Source: a virus. Taken from it: a stretch of 21,238 bases of DNA. The stretch spans positions 1 to 21,238 of the IMG/VR virus record IMGVR_UViG_3300005841_000089. One strand, written 5' to 3'. Shown in pieces: positions 1 to 6,704 of the stretch (position 1 is the stretch's first letter; each line of letters opens with the position of its first letter). The notes beneath the pieces were generated by a model. That model searched no databases. It was given only the letters and a program-made list of their open reading frames with translations, and was not told where the DNA came from. Both the position numbers and the translations under genes were made by a program.

Positions 1-226
1 CGTCGTAGTTCTCGGCCCTGACCGCGACGGAGACACGGTCCGTCTGCCGTACCCAGCCAGCGCGCTTTAGCGGCTGGCGTTCGATGTTGCTGACCGTTCG
101 GACCAGCAGCGCCGGCAGGGTGACCGAATCTGGCAAGCGCCCCGCTTTGATGCTTGCCGCAACAACGGTGCCAAGGACGTGCTGGTCAGCACGGAGCAGC
201 GCGCCAATGATCCGAGTACCGGTCAT
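1..226 (-). CDS. DUF3168-like tail completion protein (3' end outside window)
   Basis: The reading frame opens at an ATG (226-224) that overlaps the TGA of the upstream gp10-like gene by two bases. It stays open to the window edge, giving 75 residues. The visible part begins MTGTRIIGALLRADQH and ends near VSVAVRAENYD. This pattern of a short helix, a 'rvP' type loop and a closing VSVAVRA strand is typical of DUF3168/gp17-like tail completion proteins, which cap the connector so the tail tube can dock. The gene sits directly after the HK97 gp10-like gene, the usual place for this family. The assignment rests on position and a weak sequence pattern, because the C-terminal part is missing. Confidence 0.6.
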   Translation of the reverse strand, partial: MTGTRIIGALLRADQHVLGTVVAASIKAGRLPDSVTLPALLVRTVSNIERQPLKRAGWVRQTDRVSVAVRAENYD

Positions 227-759
227 TCGTCGTCGTCCTTCACGCCTGAGACAACCATCCCGCGCGAGATGCCGGCGTCGATGTACCGCTGCGCAGCGCG
301 AACTGCCTCGGCCTGCTTGATGTCCAGCGCAGGGCGGAGGAATGGGTGAGCGCGCGCGCCAGGGTGAAATACGGTACCGCCAACGAACTGGCCGCCAATC
401 ACAAGGGAGCCGTTACCGTCAGCCTCACGGACCTTCGCGTTAATCCGCCGCAGCCCCACTCCCTGCCGCTGCTTGTCACTGATGCTGATGAAGTGGGGCG
501 AGGTGCCGTACTCAAGCCAGAGCGCGCGCGAGTAGGCCCAGCCGGGCTCGATCGTCACACGCACAATGGTCCGGAACTGTTCCGACTTAGCCTTGATCAC
601 CACCGCGTCAGCTACTTCAGTCGATGCCGACCTCTGCTTGGCCTCGGTAGCAATGACCTGCCCACCGGCCTTTGCTGCGCCCTGCAACAAGCGGGTCAGC
701 TGCTTTGGTAGACGGCCAATGTAGGCAGAAGCTTCGCTGCGGCCCCAAGTGTTCGCCAT
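223..759 (-). CDS. HK97 gp10-like head-tail joining protein
   Basis: A 178-residue protein starting MANTWGRSEASAYIGRL. The ATG at 759 shares one base with the stop of the preceding gene (TGATG), so translational coupling is likely. A longer frame to 996 exists but runs back over the neighbour, and I reject that start. An N-terminal helix rich in Lys and Ala (LPKQLTRLLQGAAKAGGQVI) is followed by strands and a FHPGARAHPFLRPALD segment. That segment matches the conserved 'aHPFlrPAld' C-terminal motif of the HK97 gp10 family. These proteins help join the filled head to the tail. The order gp6-like, gp16-like, gp10-like, DUF3168 is the classic siphovirus connector module, which supports the call. 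Confidence 0.8.
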   Translation of the reverse strand: MANTWGRSEASAYIGRLPKQLTRLLQGAAKAGGQVIATEAKQRSASTEVADAVVIKAKSEQFRTIVRVTIEPGWAYSRALWLEYGTSPHFISISDKQRQGVGLRRINAKVREADGNGSLVIGGQFVGGTVFHPGARAHPFLRPALDIKQAEAVRAAQRYIDAGISRGMVVSGVKDDDE

Positions 760-1100
760 CAGGCAGGATTGCCCGCGGTGCTGTAATCTTCGACCATGAA
801 CTCTAGGCCCTCGCGGTGCCCGAGTTCGGCTGGCCCTGAAATGATCTGCATCACCCGATTGCCCATGACGAACCGCATGTCTGGGGTCACGTCCGTGCGA
901 TACCGCAGCCGAACGCGGGCAGGGCGGGCGGCGACGTTGATACCATCGGCAAGCCGCTCGCCCCGGCTGGGCAGCATGTCCTGCACGTTGGCCCACACGT
1001 CTGCGATCGGCTCCCAGGTGCCCGACCCCGCACCGGTGAAGCTCTCGTCGGCGACTGGTCGCTCTATCCGCAGTCTGCGGTTCAGAGTTCCGGCGTTCAC
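759..1100 (-). CDS. Phage head-tail adaptor (SPP1 gp16-like family)
   Basis: A 113-residue protein (MNAGTLNRRLRIERP...) with a GTG start at 1100 that overlaps the previous stop by four bases (GTGA). The opening 'aGtLnrRlrIerp' followed by 'WepiadVWAnVqdm' is the hallmark of the phage head-tail joining family typified by SPP1 gp16. This small beta-barrel forms the stopper ring under the portal and adaptor. Length (about 110 residues) is normal. It lies between the gp6-like connector and the gp10-like protein, as expected. No oddities are seen. Confidence 0.85.
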   Translation of the reverse strand: MNAGTLNRRLRIERPVADESFTGAGSGTWEPIADVWANVQDMLPSRGERLADGINVAARPARVRLRYRTDVTPDMRFVMGNRVMQIISGPAELGHREGLEFMVEDYSTAGNPA

Positions 1101-1588
1101 GCGATCACCGGTCGCCAGTAGTCGCCCAGCACGTTGCGCAGCGTTTCCCAGCCTGCCGCCGAGATCTCACCGCGCGACTGATCGGCGAGCGAGCAGTAGA
1201 CGCATACGGCGTGGATCAGCGGCATCGGCAAAGCCGCAGGATCCTCGTGTCCCGCGGTATAGGTGAGCGTGGCCGATCGGGCGGACGGCCAGCCGGAAGC
1301 GGGAAGCAGTCGACCGGACGGCTGGACGACGAAGTGGGTAAATTGCTGAGCCGCAAGCGAGGCGTCGAGGTACTGCACCTTTAGCGTTTCAGCCTTGTAC
1401 GGCCCCCACTGCAGGCTCATCGCGGGCCCGAACATTGTCTCCTGCGTGACCTCGCGCGAGGTCATTAGAATGCCCGTGCCGCGTTCTACCCAGGCGATCG
1501 CCGCACCGAGCATGATCGTGAGCGCTTCGTCTTCGTCGGCGCCATCGTAGCGCAGGAAGGAGCGAACCTGGTCGATGGTCACGCCCAC
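1097..1588 (-). CDS. Phage head-tail connector (HK97 gp6-like)
   Basis: A 163-residue, mainly helical protein. It starts MGVTIDQVRSFLRYDG and continues DEDEALTIMLGAAIAWVERGTG. The N-terminal pattern of 'lRyD..dEDe.l..ml.AAi.wvE..tG' is that of the gp6-like/gp15-like head-tail connector family, whose ring sits directly beneath the portal. The chosen GTG at 1588 has a GAGAG purine stretch upstream and follows the stop of the 84-residue gene after three bases. A second in-frame GTG two codons downstream is an alternative start. Its position as first gene of the connector block fits. Confidence 0.8.
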   Translation of the reverse strand: MGVTIDQVRSFLRYDGADEDEALTIMLGAAIAWVERGTGILMTSREVTQETMFGPAMSLQWGPYKAETLKVQYLDASLAAQQFTHFVVQPSGRLLPASGWPSARSATLTYTAGHEDPAALPMPLIHAVCVYCSLADQSRGEISAAGWETLRNVLGDYWRPVIA

Positions 1589-1591
1589 AGG

Positions 1592-1846
1592 TCAGGCTCT
1601 CGGAGGGGCGCCGGTCGGTGCGGTCCATGCACCTTCCGGCACCAGCTGCACACGACGCCGGGCAGTGTCGTCGATGACAACCCCGCCACCGATGCCAGCG
1701 CTGAGCCACTCAAAATCAAGCGGCGACCAGCAGCGGCCAACTCGAACAGCTTTGCGGCGACCAGTGACCGCGTTCTCAAGATAGAGCCACACGCCCTGGT
1801 CCCGTACCTCGCGCCAGGAGAAGAAGGCTCTCAGCCAGTTGGTCAC
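1592..1846 (-). CDS. Small conserved phage protein of unknown function
   Basis: An 84-residue protein starting at GTG (1846), with a four-base GTGA overlap with the stop of the repeat-rich gene upstream. It is tryptophan- and arginine-rich (MTNWLRAFFSWREV, VWLYLENAVTGRRKAVR). The N-terminal aromatic helix followed by 'YlENavTGrRkavR' looks like a conserved little protein I associate with head modules, but I cannot name a family. It lies between the fibre-like protein and the gp6-like connector and is coupled to both. A minor head or assembly role is only an inference from position. Confidence 0.6.
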   Translation of the reverse strand: MTNWLRAFFSWREVRDQGVWLYLENAVTGRRKAVRVGRCWSPLDFEWLSAGIGGGVVIDDTARRRVQLVPEGAWTAPTGAPPRA

Positions 1847-2994
1847 TTGGCGTCCTTCCCGTCGCGGCCACGCTTGACCGCCAGTCTCCAGCCGCTGTCA
1901 GGGCTATCTGGCTTGGAATCGGTGGATCGCTGTGCGATCCAGAGCGATCCTGCCCAGGTCACCGCGTCACCATGCTGGTACTGCTTGCCGGTCGAGTAGA
2001 CGCCGCGATCGAGAACGACAGGGAATGCGAATTCGAACGAGTGGGCGACAGCGCCGCGTGTGAAGCAGAACTTGAACGTGCGCTCATCGTCGAGCGGAAC
2101 GATGTCGAAGTCGTCCAGCGTGAAGGTTTCTCCATCCTCACCGTCGCGGCCGATCACGACGCCTAGGTTCTTCGTGCTTCCGTCCGTCATGGTGAGCACT
2201 AGCGAACCGTCACGGTCGATAAGTGCATCCGACATGCCGATGCCGCTTGGGCCGCGCTCCGGCGCCGGCAAAGCAGCAACAGCCTTCCCCACCGAATCCT
2301 CTACGAGCGCGGCCACCTGGGCCATGTCCACTTCGCCGGGTGCGCCAGGATCGGCAGGGGGCAGGGCAGAGACTGCCTTGGGCACGGCTTCGTCGACAAG
2401 CATACCAAGCTGAGCCTTCATGGCTTCGACGTCGATCGGCTCCGGTTGGGTCGCATCGCGACCCACCACCAAGCCCAGAGACTTCGTCCGACCATCAGTG
2501 AGCGTGAGTACAAGCTGCCCGTCGCGATCGATCAGCGCATCCGCGAGGCCAACGCCGTCGACGCCGGGATCTGGCGGCGGCAAGGAGGAGACCGCGTCAC
2601 CAACGGCCCGACTGATCTGCTCGGCCACCACGGCCATATCGACTTCGCCGGGCGCGCCTGGCTCGGCTGGAGGCAGCGCAGCAACAGCCTTGCCGACCTC
2701 GGCCGAGACGAGCAGCGCAACCTCCTGCATGTCCACTACGCCTGGGGCACCTGGCTGTGGTGGCGGCAATGCGGAGACAGCCTCCTCCAGCGCGCGAGCA
2801 ACAGCGGCATCGATGTCGGCAAGGGTGACTTCCGGCTCGGCGCGGACCTCTGCTTGCGCTGCAATGCGACGTTCGAGCTCCTGCACCGTAGCGCGCAGCG
2901 CCGCGTTCTCCTCCTGCACCGGGAGCAGTTCGGCGGCGACGTAGTCACGGACGATCTCGACCATCTGCTGGCCGAACAGTTCACCGTCGAACAC
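1843..2994 (-). CDS. Repeat-rich fibre/decoration-like virion protein with carbohydrate-module-like C-terminus
   Basis: A 383-residue protein. Residues 1-70 are helical and probably coiled coil (EIVRDYVAAELLPVQEENAA). Residues 72-250 carry about five copies of a unit like 'GKAVAALPPAEPGAPGEVDM'. Two copies of a 30-residue block beginning 'ADALIDRDG', with TDG-S/R-TK and ending in VGRD or IGRD, lie at 151-180 and 255-284. The C-terminus (331-380: GVYSTGKQYQHGDAVTW, then SLWIAQ, SGWRLA, RGRDGKD) resembles the small carbohydrate-binding type 5/12 fold often seen on phage fibres. The ATG at 2994 overlaps the portal gene by 14 bases. A surface-exposed trimeric fibre or decoration protein is inferred. 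A binding target cannot be read from the sequence. Confidence 0.6.
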   Translation of the reverse strand: MFDGELFGQQMVEIVRDYVAAELLPVQEENAALRATVQELERRIAAQAEVRAEPEVTLADIDAAVARALEEAVSALPPPQPGAPGVVDMQEVALLVSAEVGKAVAALPPAEPGAPGEVDMAVVAEQISRAVGDAVSSLPPPDPGVDGVGLADALIDRDGQLVLTLTDGRTKSLGLVVGRDATQPEPIDVEAMKAQLGMLVDEAVPKAVSALPPADPGAPGEVDMAQVAALVEDSVGKAVAALPAPERGPSGIGMSDALIDRDGSLVLTMTDGSTKNLGVVIGRDGEDGETFTLDDFDIVPLDDERTFKFCFTRGAVAHSFEFAFPVVLDRGVYSTGKQYQHGDAVTWAGSLWIAQRSTDSKPDSPDSGWRLAVKRGRDGKDAK

Positions 2995-4333
2995 CAGGCA
3001 ACCCTTTCATCATCGCGAGCAGGGCCTTCGCGGCCTGTGCCTCGTCAGGGTTGTCGTTGGCCGGCGGCTCGGCTGGAGCGGGCGCGGGCAACGCAGTCGC
3101 TTTGCCGAACGGATCGTCGGTGGCGTCGCGCTTGGCGAGGGCGGCGAGGCTATAGTTCTGCTGCTGAAGATAGACAGTATCACCACCCTCGGTCGGCTTC
3201 TTGTCCAGCTTAGCCCGCATTTCGTCGACCTTGAGGATGCCGGCGCCGTCCTTGAGAACCTGCATCTGGGTCACGCCATCCATGCGCAACAGGTTGTCGA
3301 CGTCGAACTCTGTGCCCAGCTTGTCCCCGGTGCCGAGGCCTTCGTCCATGCAGGTCTCGATCGCCTCGATCAGGGACTGAAGGCACTGCGAGTAGTACTC
3401 GACGTTCAGTGCCTGGACGTTGTTGTAGCTGGGCAGCGCGCCCACGCCGATCTTGTATGGCGGCACATGGAAGGTGGAGCAAACCACCTCCGAGGTCCAT
3501 TTGAGCTGCTCGATCAGCTGTGCGTCCGTCGCCTTGACCGCCAGCGCCTCGTACTTGAGGCCGTCACCCAGCACCGCGATCTTGCCAGCGTTCTCGCCGC
3601 TGAAATTGCCGTCCCAGTACTCTTTGAGGCGATCTGCGTTCGCCTGGTCGATTTTGCCAGGAGCGACGAGGATGCCGCCAGGCTTAGACCCGTTGCCGAA
3701 GAACTTGGCGCTGCTGTTCTGGATCTGCAGGCCCTGCGTTGCCGCGAGGCCGGAAGCATAGATCGGCGACAGCCCGACGAGAGGGTGGAATAGGCAGTTG
3801 AACCTGTCGTGGATGATCTCACTCGCCGGAACAACCACCGCAGCCTCAGCAATGCCCGCGAGGTGGTCGGTGGAGAGCCGATAGTAGACGCCGCCATCGT
3901 CGGTGATGAGCGGCTCCACCCGATCCGGATCGAGGATATAGAGTGCCTTGACCACCCCACGCGCGTCGCGTTCCTTGAGTGCGTAGGTGTTGCCGCTGGA
4001 CAGTTTGGAGAGGATCCAGTTCTCCCAGAACTGGTTGCGCGTCTGATACCGGTTTGGCTTCCGCAGTACAGGCGAGTACGCAGTGTTCGTCGTCTCGGAC
4101 CAGACCCCATCCGAGAACTCGACCAGCTTGACGCGAAGCTTGGCGACGTCGCTGGCGATCAGCGTCATGCAGGCGAAAACAGCGTGGTATGCGAGCACCG
4201 CGGTTTGACTGACCACGACATCGCGCTGCCATGCACCCGTGAAGGATTCGAGGATGCGCATCCAGCCGCCACCCCCCGCCGGAGCGGAGAGGGAGCGGCC
4301 GGCGCGAGAGATCTCGAAGCCGAAGAGGCGCAT
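2981..4333 (-). CDS. Phage portal protein (HK97 family)
   Basis: A 450-residue portal, the dodecameric ring at one capsid vertex through which DNA is packaged and ejected. Recognisable blocks are the N-terminal wing 'VLAYHAVFACMTLIASDVAKL', then 'NRYQTRNQFWENWILSKLSSGNTYAL', 'IIHDRFNC...PLVGLSPIYAS', 'FGNGSKPGGILVAPG', and 'VVCSTFHVPPYKIG' preceding the tunnel helix. All are typical of the HK97-type portal family, and length is normal. The ATG at 4333 overlaps the upstream stop by one base (TGATG). The C-terminus is Ala/Pro-rich and variable, as is common. The gene lies downstream of the capsid gene, not directly after TerL, which is an unusual order. Confidence 0.95.
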   Translation of the reverse strand: MRLFGFEISRAGRSLSAPAGGGGWMRILESFTGAWQRDVVVSQTAVLAYHAVFACMTLIASDVAKLRVKLVEFSDGVWSETTNTAYSPVLRKPNRYQTRNQFWENWILSKLSSGNTYALKERDARGVVKALYILDPDRVEPLITDDGGVYYRLSTDHLAGIAEAAVVVPASEIIHDRFNCLFHPLVGLSPIYASGLAATQGLQIQNSSAKFFGNGSKPGGILVAPGKIDQANADRLKEYWDGNFSGENAGKIAVLGDGLKYEALAVKATDAQLIEQLKWTSEVVCSTFHVPPYKIGVGALPSYNNVQALNVEYYSQCLQSLIEAIETCMDEGLGTGDKLGTEFDVDNLLRMDGVTQMQVLKDGAGILKVDEMRAKLDKKPTEGGDTVYLQQQNYSLAALAKRDATDDPFGKATALPAPAPAEPPANDNPDEAQAAKALLAMMKGLPGVRR

Positions 4334-4605
4334 CAGTCCGCCTTGGCTTCCTTGGCCTCGGCGACCTTCTCCTGCAGCGTCGCGGCATCCCAGCCGTGGA
4401 AGGGACGCTTGCCGACAACCTTCACGTACTCGGCGCGCAAGTCGTCCAGCTCAGCCTTCTGCTCGCCATCTCCATCCGGCCTGCCGGCCTTCCCGATGGC
4501 GATGAGCGCACGCGCATCTGCGGTAGTGCGCGCGACGAAGGGATCGCCAGGCATGAGCCGACGTGTGGCGTAGGTCATCGACTTTTTGGCTACCAAGTCG
4601 GTCAT
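4333..4605 (-). CDS. Small protein with HeH/LEM-like (Rho-N-like) C-terminal motif
   Basis: A 90-residue protein with a strong GGAGG ribosome site upstream of the ATG at 4605. The N-terminus (MTDLVAKKSMTYATRRLMPGD) continues into an ARTTADARALIAIGKA segment. Residues 51-88 read roughly 'ELDDLRAEYVKVVGKRPFHG' then 'WDAATLQEKVAEAK'. This helix-extended-helix pattern, with the diagnostic 'vvGkrpfhGWd..tLqekI', is seen in HeH/LEM and Rho-N-type modules. It sits between capsid and portal genes. Such small proteins occur in head modules, but their role is unproven; DNA binding or a head-completion role are both possible. Confidence 0.6.
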   Translation of the reverse strand: MTDLVAKKSMTYATRRLMPGDPFVARTTADARALIAIGKAGRPDGDGEQKAELDDLRAEYVKVVGKRPFHGWDAATLQEKVAEAKEAKAD

Positions 4606-4626
4606 ATCGTCCTCCGTGAGAGAGCC

Positions 4627-4652
4627 CGGCGGGCAGCTACAGCCGCCCGCCG
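4627..4652 (-). terminator. GC-rich hairpin after the major capsid gene (possible attenuator)
   Basis: On the minus strand, between the capsid stop (4661) and the next start (4605), an 8-bp perfect stem CGGCGGGC/GCCCGCCG encloses a 10-base loop. No U-run follows, so it is not a classical intrinsic terminator. It may stabilise the capsid mRNA 3' end or attenuate read-through so that capsid protein is made in excess over the genes that follow. Confidence 0.45.
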
Positions 4653-4660
4653 ATCGTCAA

Positions 4661-6034
4661 TTACGGCGCCGCTGGCGTGCCGTAGTCGGCGTTGCCGATG
4701 TAGGCGACGGCCGATGCGCGGCGCTTGGCGAAGTTGAGCGGCCGCACCACCTTGATGGCCACCGACTCAGTCTGGAACATGGAAACCACGTTCGCATTGG
4801 GGGTTGGCGTGTCGCTCGCACCATCCGGGTTGTCCGCCATCTGGACCGACGCTTCGGTCGAGAGGGACACCTCAACGCCGCGGTCGCCAATCTTGTAGAT
4901 GTCGGAGGGCTTCAGCAGAATGAGGTCGCCCGCGCCGACGTTTCCACCAGCGACTACCGGGTCGCCCAGCAGAGTGCCGCCGTTCGCCGACAAGCCTGGG
5001 AATGCGAAGTTGCCCATCACGTTCTGAATGAGGCCCAGCGACTTCGCCAGCGACTGCGTGGTGACGAACCGAAGGTCGTCCGCATTGTTGGCCGCGATGA
5101 AGCCGGCGTACAACGCCTTCACGTCGGTGATCACGCCTTCAGTGTCGTTGCCCGCGCTCGTACCTGCGGTCAGACCGTTCAGGATGCCAGCCGGCGACAC
5201 GTTGGCGACGGCCGCTGCATTCGACAGGAACGTCTGATCGACACGCTGCGCTGAGGCCTGCACCAGCGCATCGCGCACCAGCAGTTCGGCAGATGGAGAG
5301 GAGTCGCGCAGCAGCTCCTTCGAGATCACGGCGATCGCGGCCACCTTCAAGGCGGATAGCACGACATCCGAGAAGTCGGCCTTGGTCACCGGGATCGACT
5401 TGGACTGGCCGACCCAGTAAGCCGACGCGGCACCGTCCTGGCCCTTGATGTGCACATTTGCCGGCACCTCGCGGAGTGGCAGGCGATCGAACACCGTCTG
5501 AGCGTACAGAAAGTCGATGAAGTCGCCGGTGTAGCGGGTGTCTGCCTGGGCGAGTTCCGCGCCCCACTCGCCAGCCTCGGTGCCGCCGCCGGCCACCGCG
5601 GCCTTCACGACCTGCACGAGGGTCGGGTTGCTCTTGCCCCAGCGCTGGTGCGCAATGCCTTCGGCCGAGATGCCATCGAGGCGGGCAAGGGTCTTGGCGA
5701 TCACCATACGGGTGTAGTTCTGGCCCTCGAACTTCTCGTCCGCGTCGCCCGACTTGATGATGATCTGGCCACCGCGCGAGCCGGAACCGTCCTTCTGGTT
5801 CGATCCGTGCGCGGGCGCAGCCTTGGAGATCAGCGTCTTCTCCATTGCGCGGAGGCGCACCAGGTGCTTGTCGATGGCGTCGATATCGGCCTGGTTGCCG
5901 TCGAACAGCTGCTCCTGCTCTTCGTCGAGGGTGGCACCCTCGTCAGCGGACTTGGTCATGATGGTTTCGTTCGCAGCGACGAGCGAGGCGCGCTTCTGCT
6001 CGAAGGCAGCGATCTGTTCAGCGATGGTAGGCAT
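4661..6034 (-). CDS. Major capsid protein (HK97 fold)
   Basis: A 457-residue protein. Residues 1-85 form a charged coiled-coil 'delta' scaffolding domain (MPTIAEQIAAFEQKRASLVA). It is likely removed by the neighbouring prohead protease. The mature region shows typical HK97-capsid motifs: 'VFDRLPLREVPANVHI', 'SAYWVGQSKSIPVTKADFS', 'AVISKELLRDSS', 'DQTFLSNA', 'GILNG', 'FVTTQSLAKSLGL', and a C-terminal 'NVVSMFQTESVAIKVVR'. Length and architecture fit a Phage_capsid-family protein fused to its own scaffold. It is directly downstream of the protease (24-base gap). A GGGAA stretch precedes the ATG. Confidence is high. Confidence 0.95.
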   Translation of the reverse strand: MPTIAEQIAAFEQKRASLVAANETIMTKSADEGATLDEEQEQLFDGNQADIDAIDKHLVRLRAMEKTLISKAAPAHGSNQKDGSGSRGGQIIIKSGDADEKFEGQNYTRMVIAKTLARLDGISAEGIAHQRWGKSNPTLVQVVKAAVAGGGTEAGEWGAELAQADTRYTGDFIDFLYAQTVFDRLPLREVPANVHIKGQDGAASAYWVGQSKSIPVTKADFSDVVLSALKVAAIAVISKELLRDSSPSAELLVRDALVQASAQRVDQTFLSNAAAVANVSPAGILNGLTAGTSAGNDTEGVITDVKALYAGFIAANNADDLRFVTTQSLAKSLGLIQNVMGNFAFPGLSANGGTLLGDPVVAGGNVGAGDLILLKPSDIYKIGDRGVEVSLSTEASVQMADNPDGASDTPTPNANVVSMFQTESVAIKVVRPLNFAKRRASAVAYIGNADYGTPAAP

Positions 6035-6058
6035 GTAGGTGTTCCCGTAGTCTAGGGG

Positions 6059-6679
6059 CTATGCCGTCCGCCTGATGGTGCGGATGACGAAGGGTTTCGC
6101 CCCGTCGCGGGCGGGTTCCTGCAGCTTGACGACGCGCCCCTTGCCGGTCGCGGCGGGTTTGTCGTGCTGGGGAGTTGGGAGTGGATCGGGCTCGATGCCG
6201 GCCTTCTCCATGAAGTTGTGGTCGAGCGACTTCACCGCGGTGATCACCGCCTCGGCGTTTGCCGGAATGGATACGGTCGACAGCTCGAAGATCTCGATTT
6301 CCTGGAAGTCGATGCCGCCGTCATCAAGGAAAGCGTACTTGAGGGGACGAAAACCGATGGACACGGCGCGCACGAGCCCATGCTTGATCTCGCCCCACGC
6401 GGTGTCGACGCGATCCTTAAGCGGACCCGCCTCTGCGATGTCCGGGATCTGCGCCTCGAACTCGATGCCCTTGGCCGTCGGCTTGCCGAACGTGACGGTG
6501 CCGATCGGCGCGTCATGCTGATGCTGATGCAACAGGACCAGCGGGTTCTGAAACTTCGCCCCCAACGGATTGATGGTATCCGACACCCGGTCCGCGGCGG
6601 GAGTGGTGGCCCAGCCCTTGAAGGTGCGCTGATCGGCGTCGAAGGCTTTCACCTCCAGCATGGAATAAGCTCGGTTCAT
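6059..6679 (-). CDS. Prohead (capsid maturation) serine protease, HK97 family
   Basis: A 206-residue protein with a good AAGGAG ribosome site ahead of the ATG at 6679. Motifs of the herpesvirus-type assembly protease clan are visible: 'FKGWATTPAADRVSDTINP' (residues 20-38), the histidine cluster LVLLHQHQHDAPIG (47-60), the serine motif 'VRAVSIGFRP' (Ser107) and 'FELSTVSIPAN' (131-141). The enzyme cleaves the delta domain of the capsid protein and then itself during maturation. The C-terminal 50 residues are basic and proline-rich and probably self-removed. It lies between TerL and the capsid gene. Confidence 0.93.
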   Translation of the reverse strand: MNRAYSMLEVKAFDADQRTFKGWATTPAADRVSDTINPLGAKFQNPLVLLHQHQHDAPIGTVTFGKPTAKGIEFEAQIPDIAEAGPLKDRVDTAWGEIKHGLVRAVSIGFRPLKYAFLDDGGIDFQEIEIFELSTVSIPANAEAVITAVKSLDHNFMEKAGIEPDPLPTPQHDKPAATGKGRVVKLQEPARDGAKPFVIRTIRRTA

Positions 6680-6704
6680 GTTGGCTCCTTCGGGAGGCGC
6701 AGGA

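Noticed and set aside
223-996. Longer N-terminus for the gp10-like protein
   Set aside because: The extra 79 residues are Arg/Gly/His-rich and antisense-like, running over the adaptor gene; the TGATG-coupled ATG at 759 gives the normal family length.
2230-2800. Repeated DNA blocks that might suggest a CRISPR or satellite array
   Set aside because: The repeats are in-frame, diverged and irregular in length; they encode the ALPP/PGAPG protein units and lack unique spacers.
2446-3213. A 255-codon plus-strand frame across the repeat-rich gene
   Set aside because: Antisense to a repetitive coding gene and the portal 3' end; it mirrors those repeats and has no recognisable domain.
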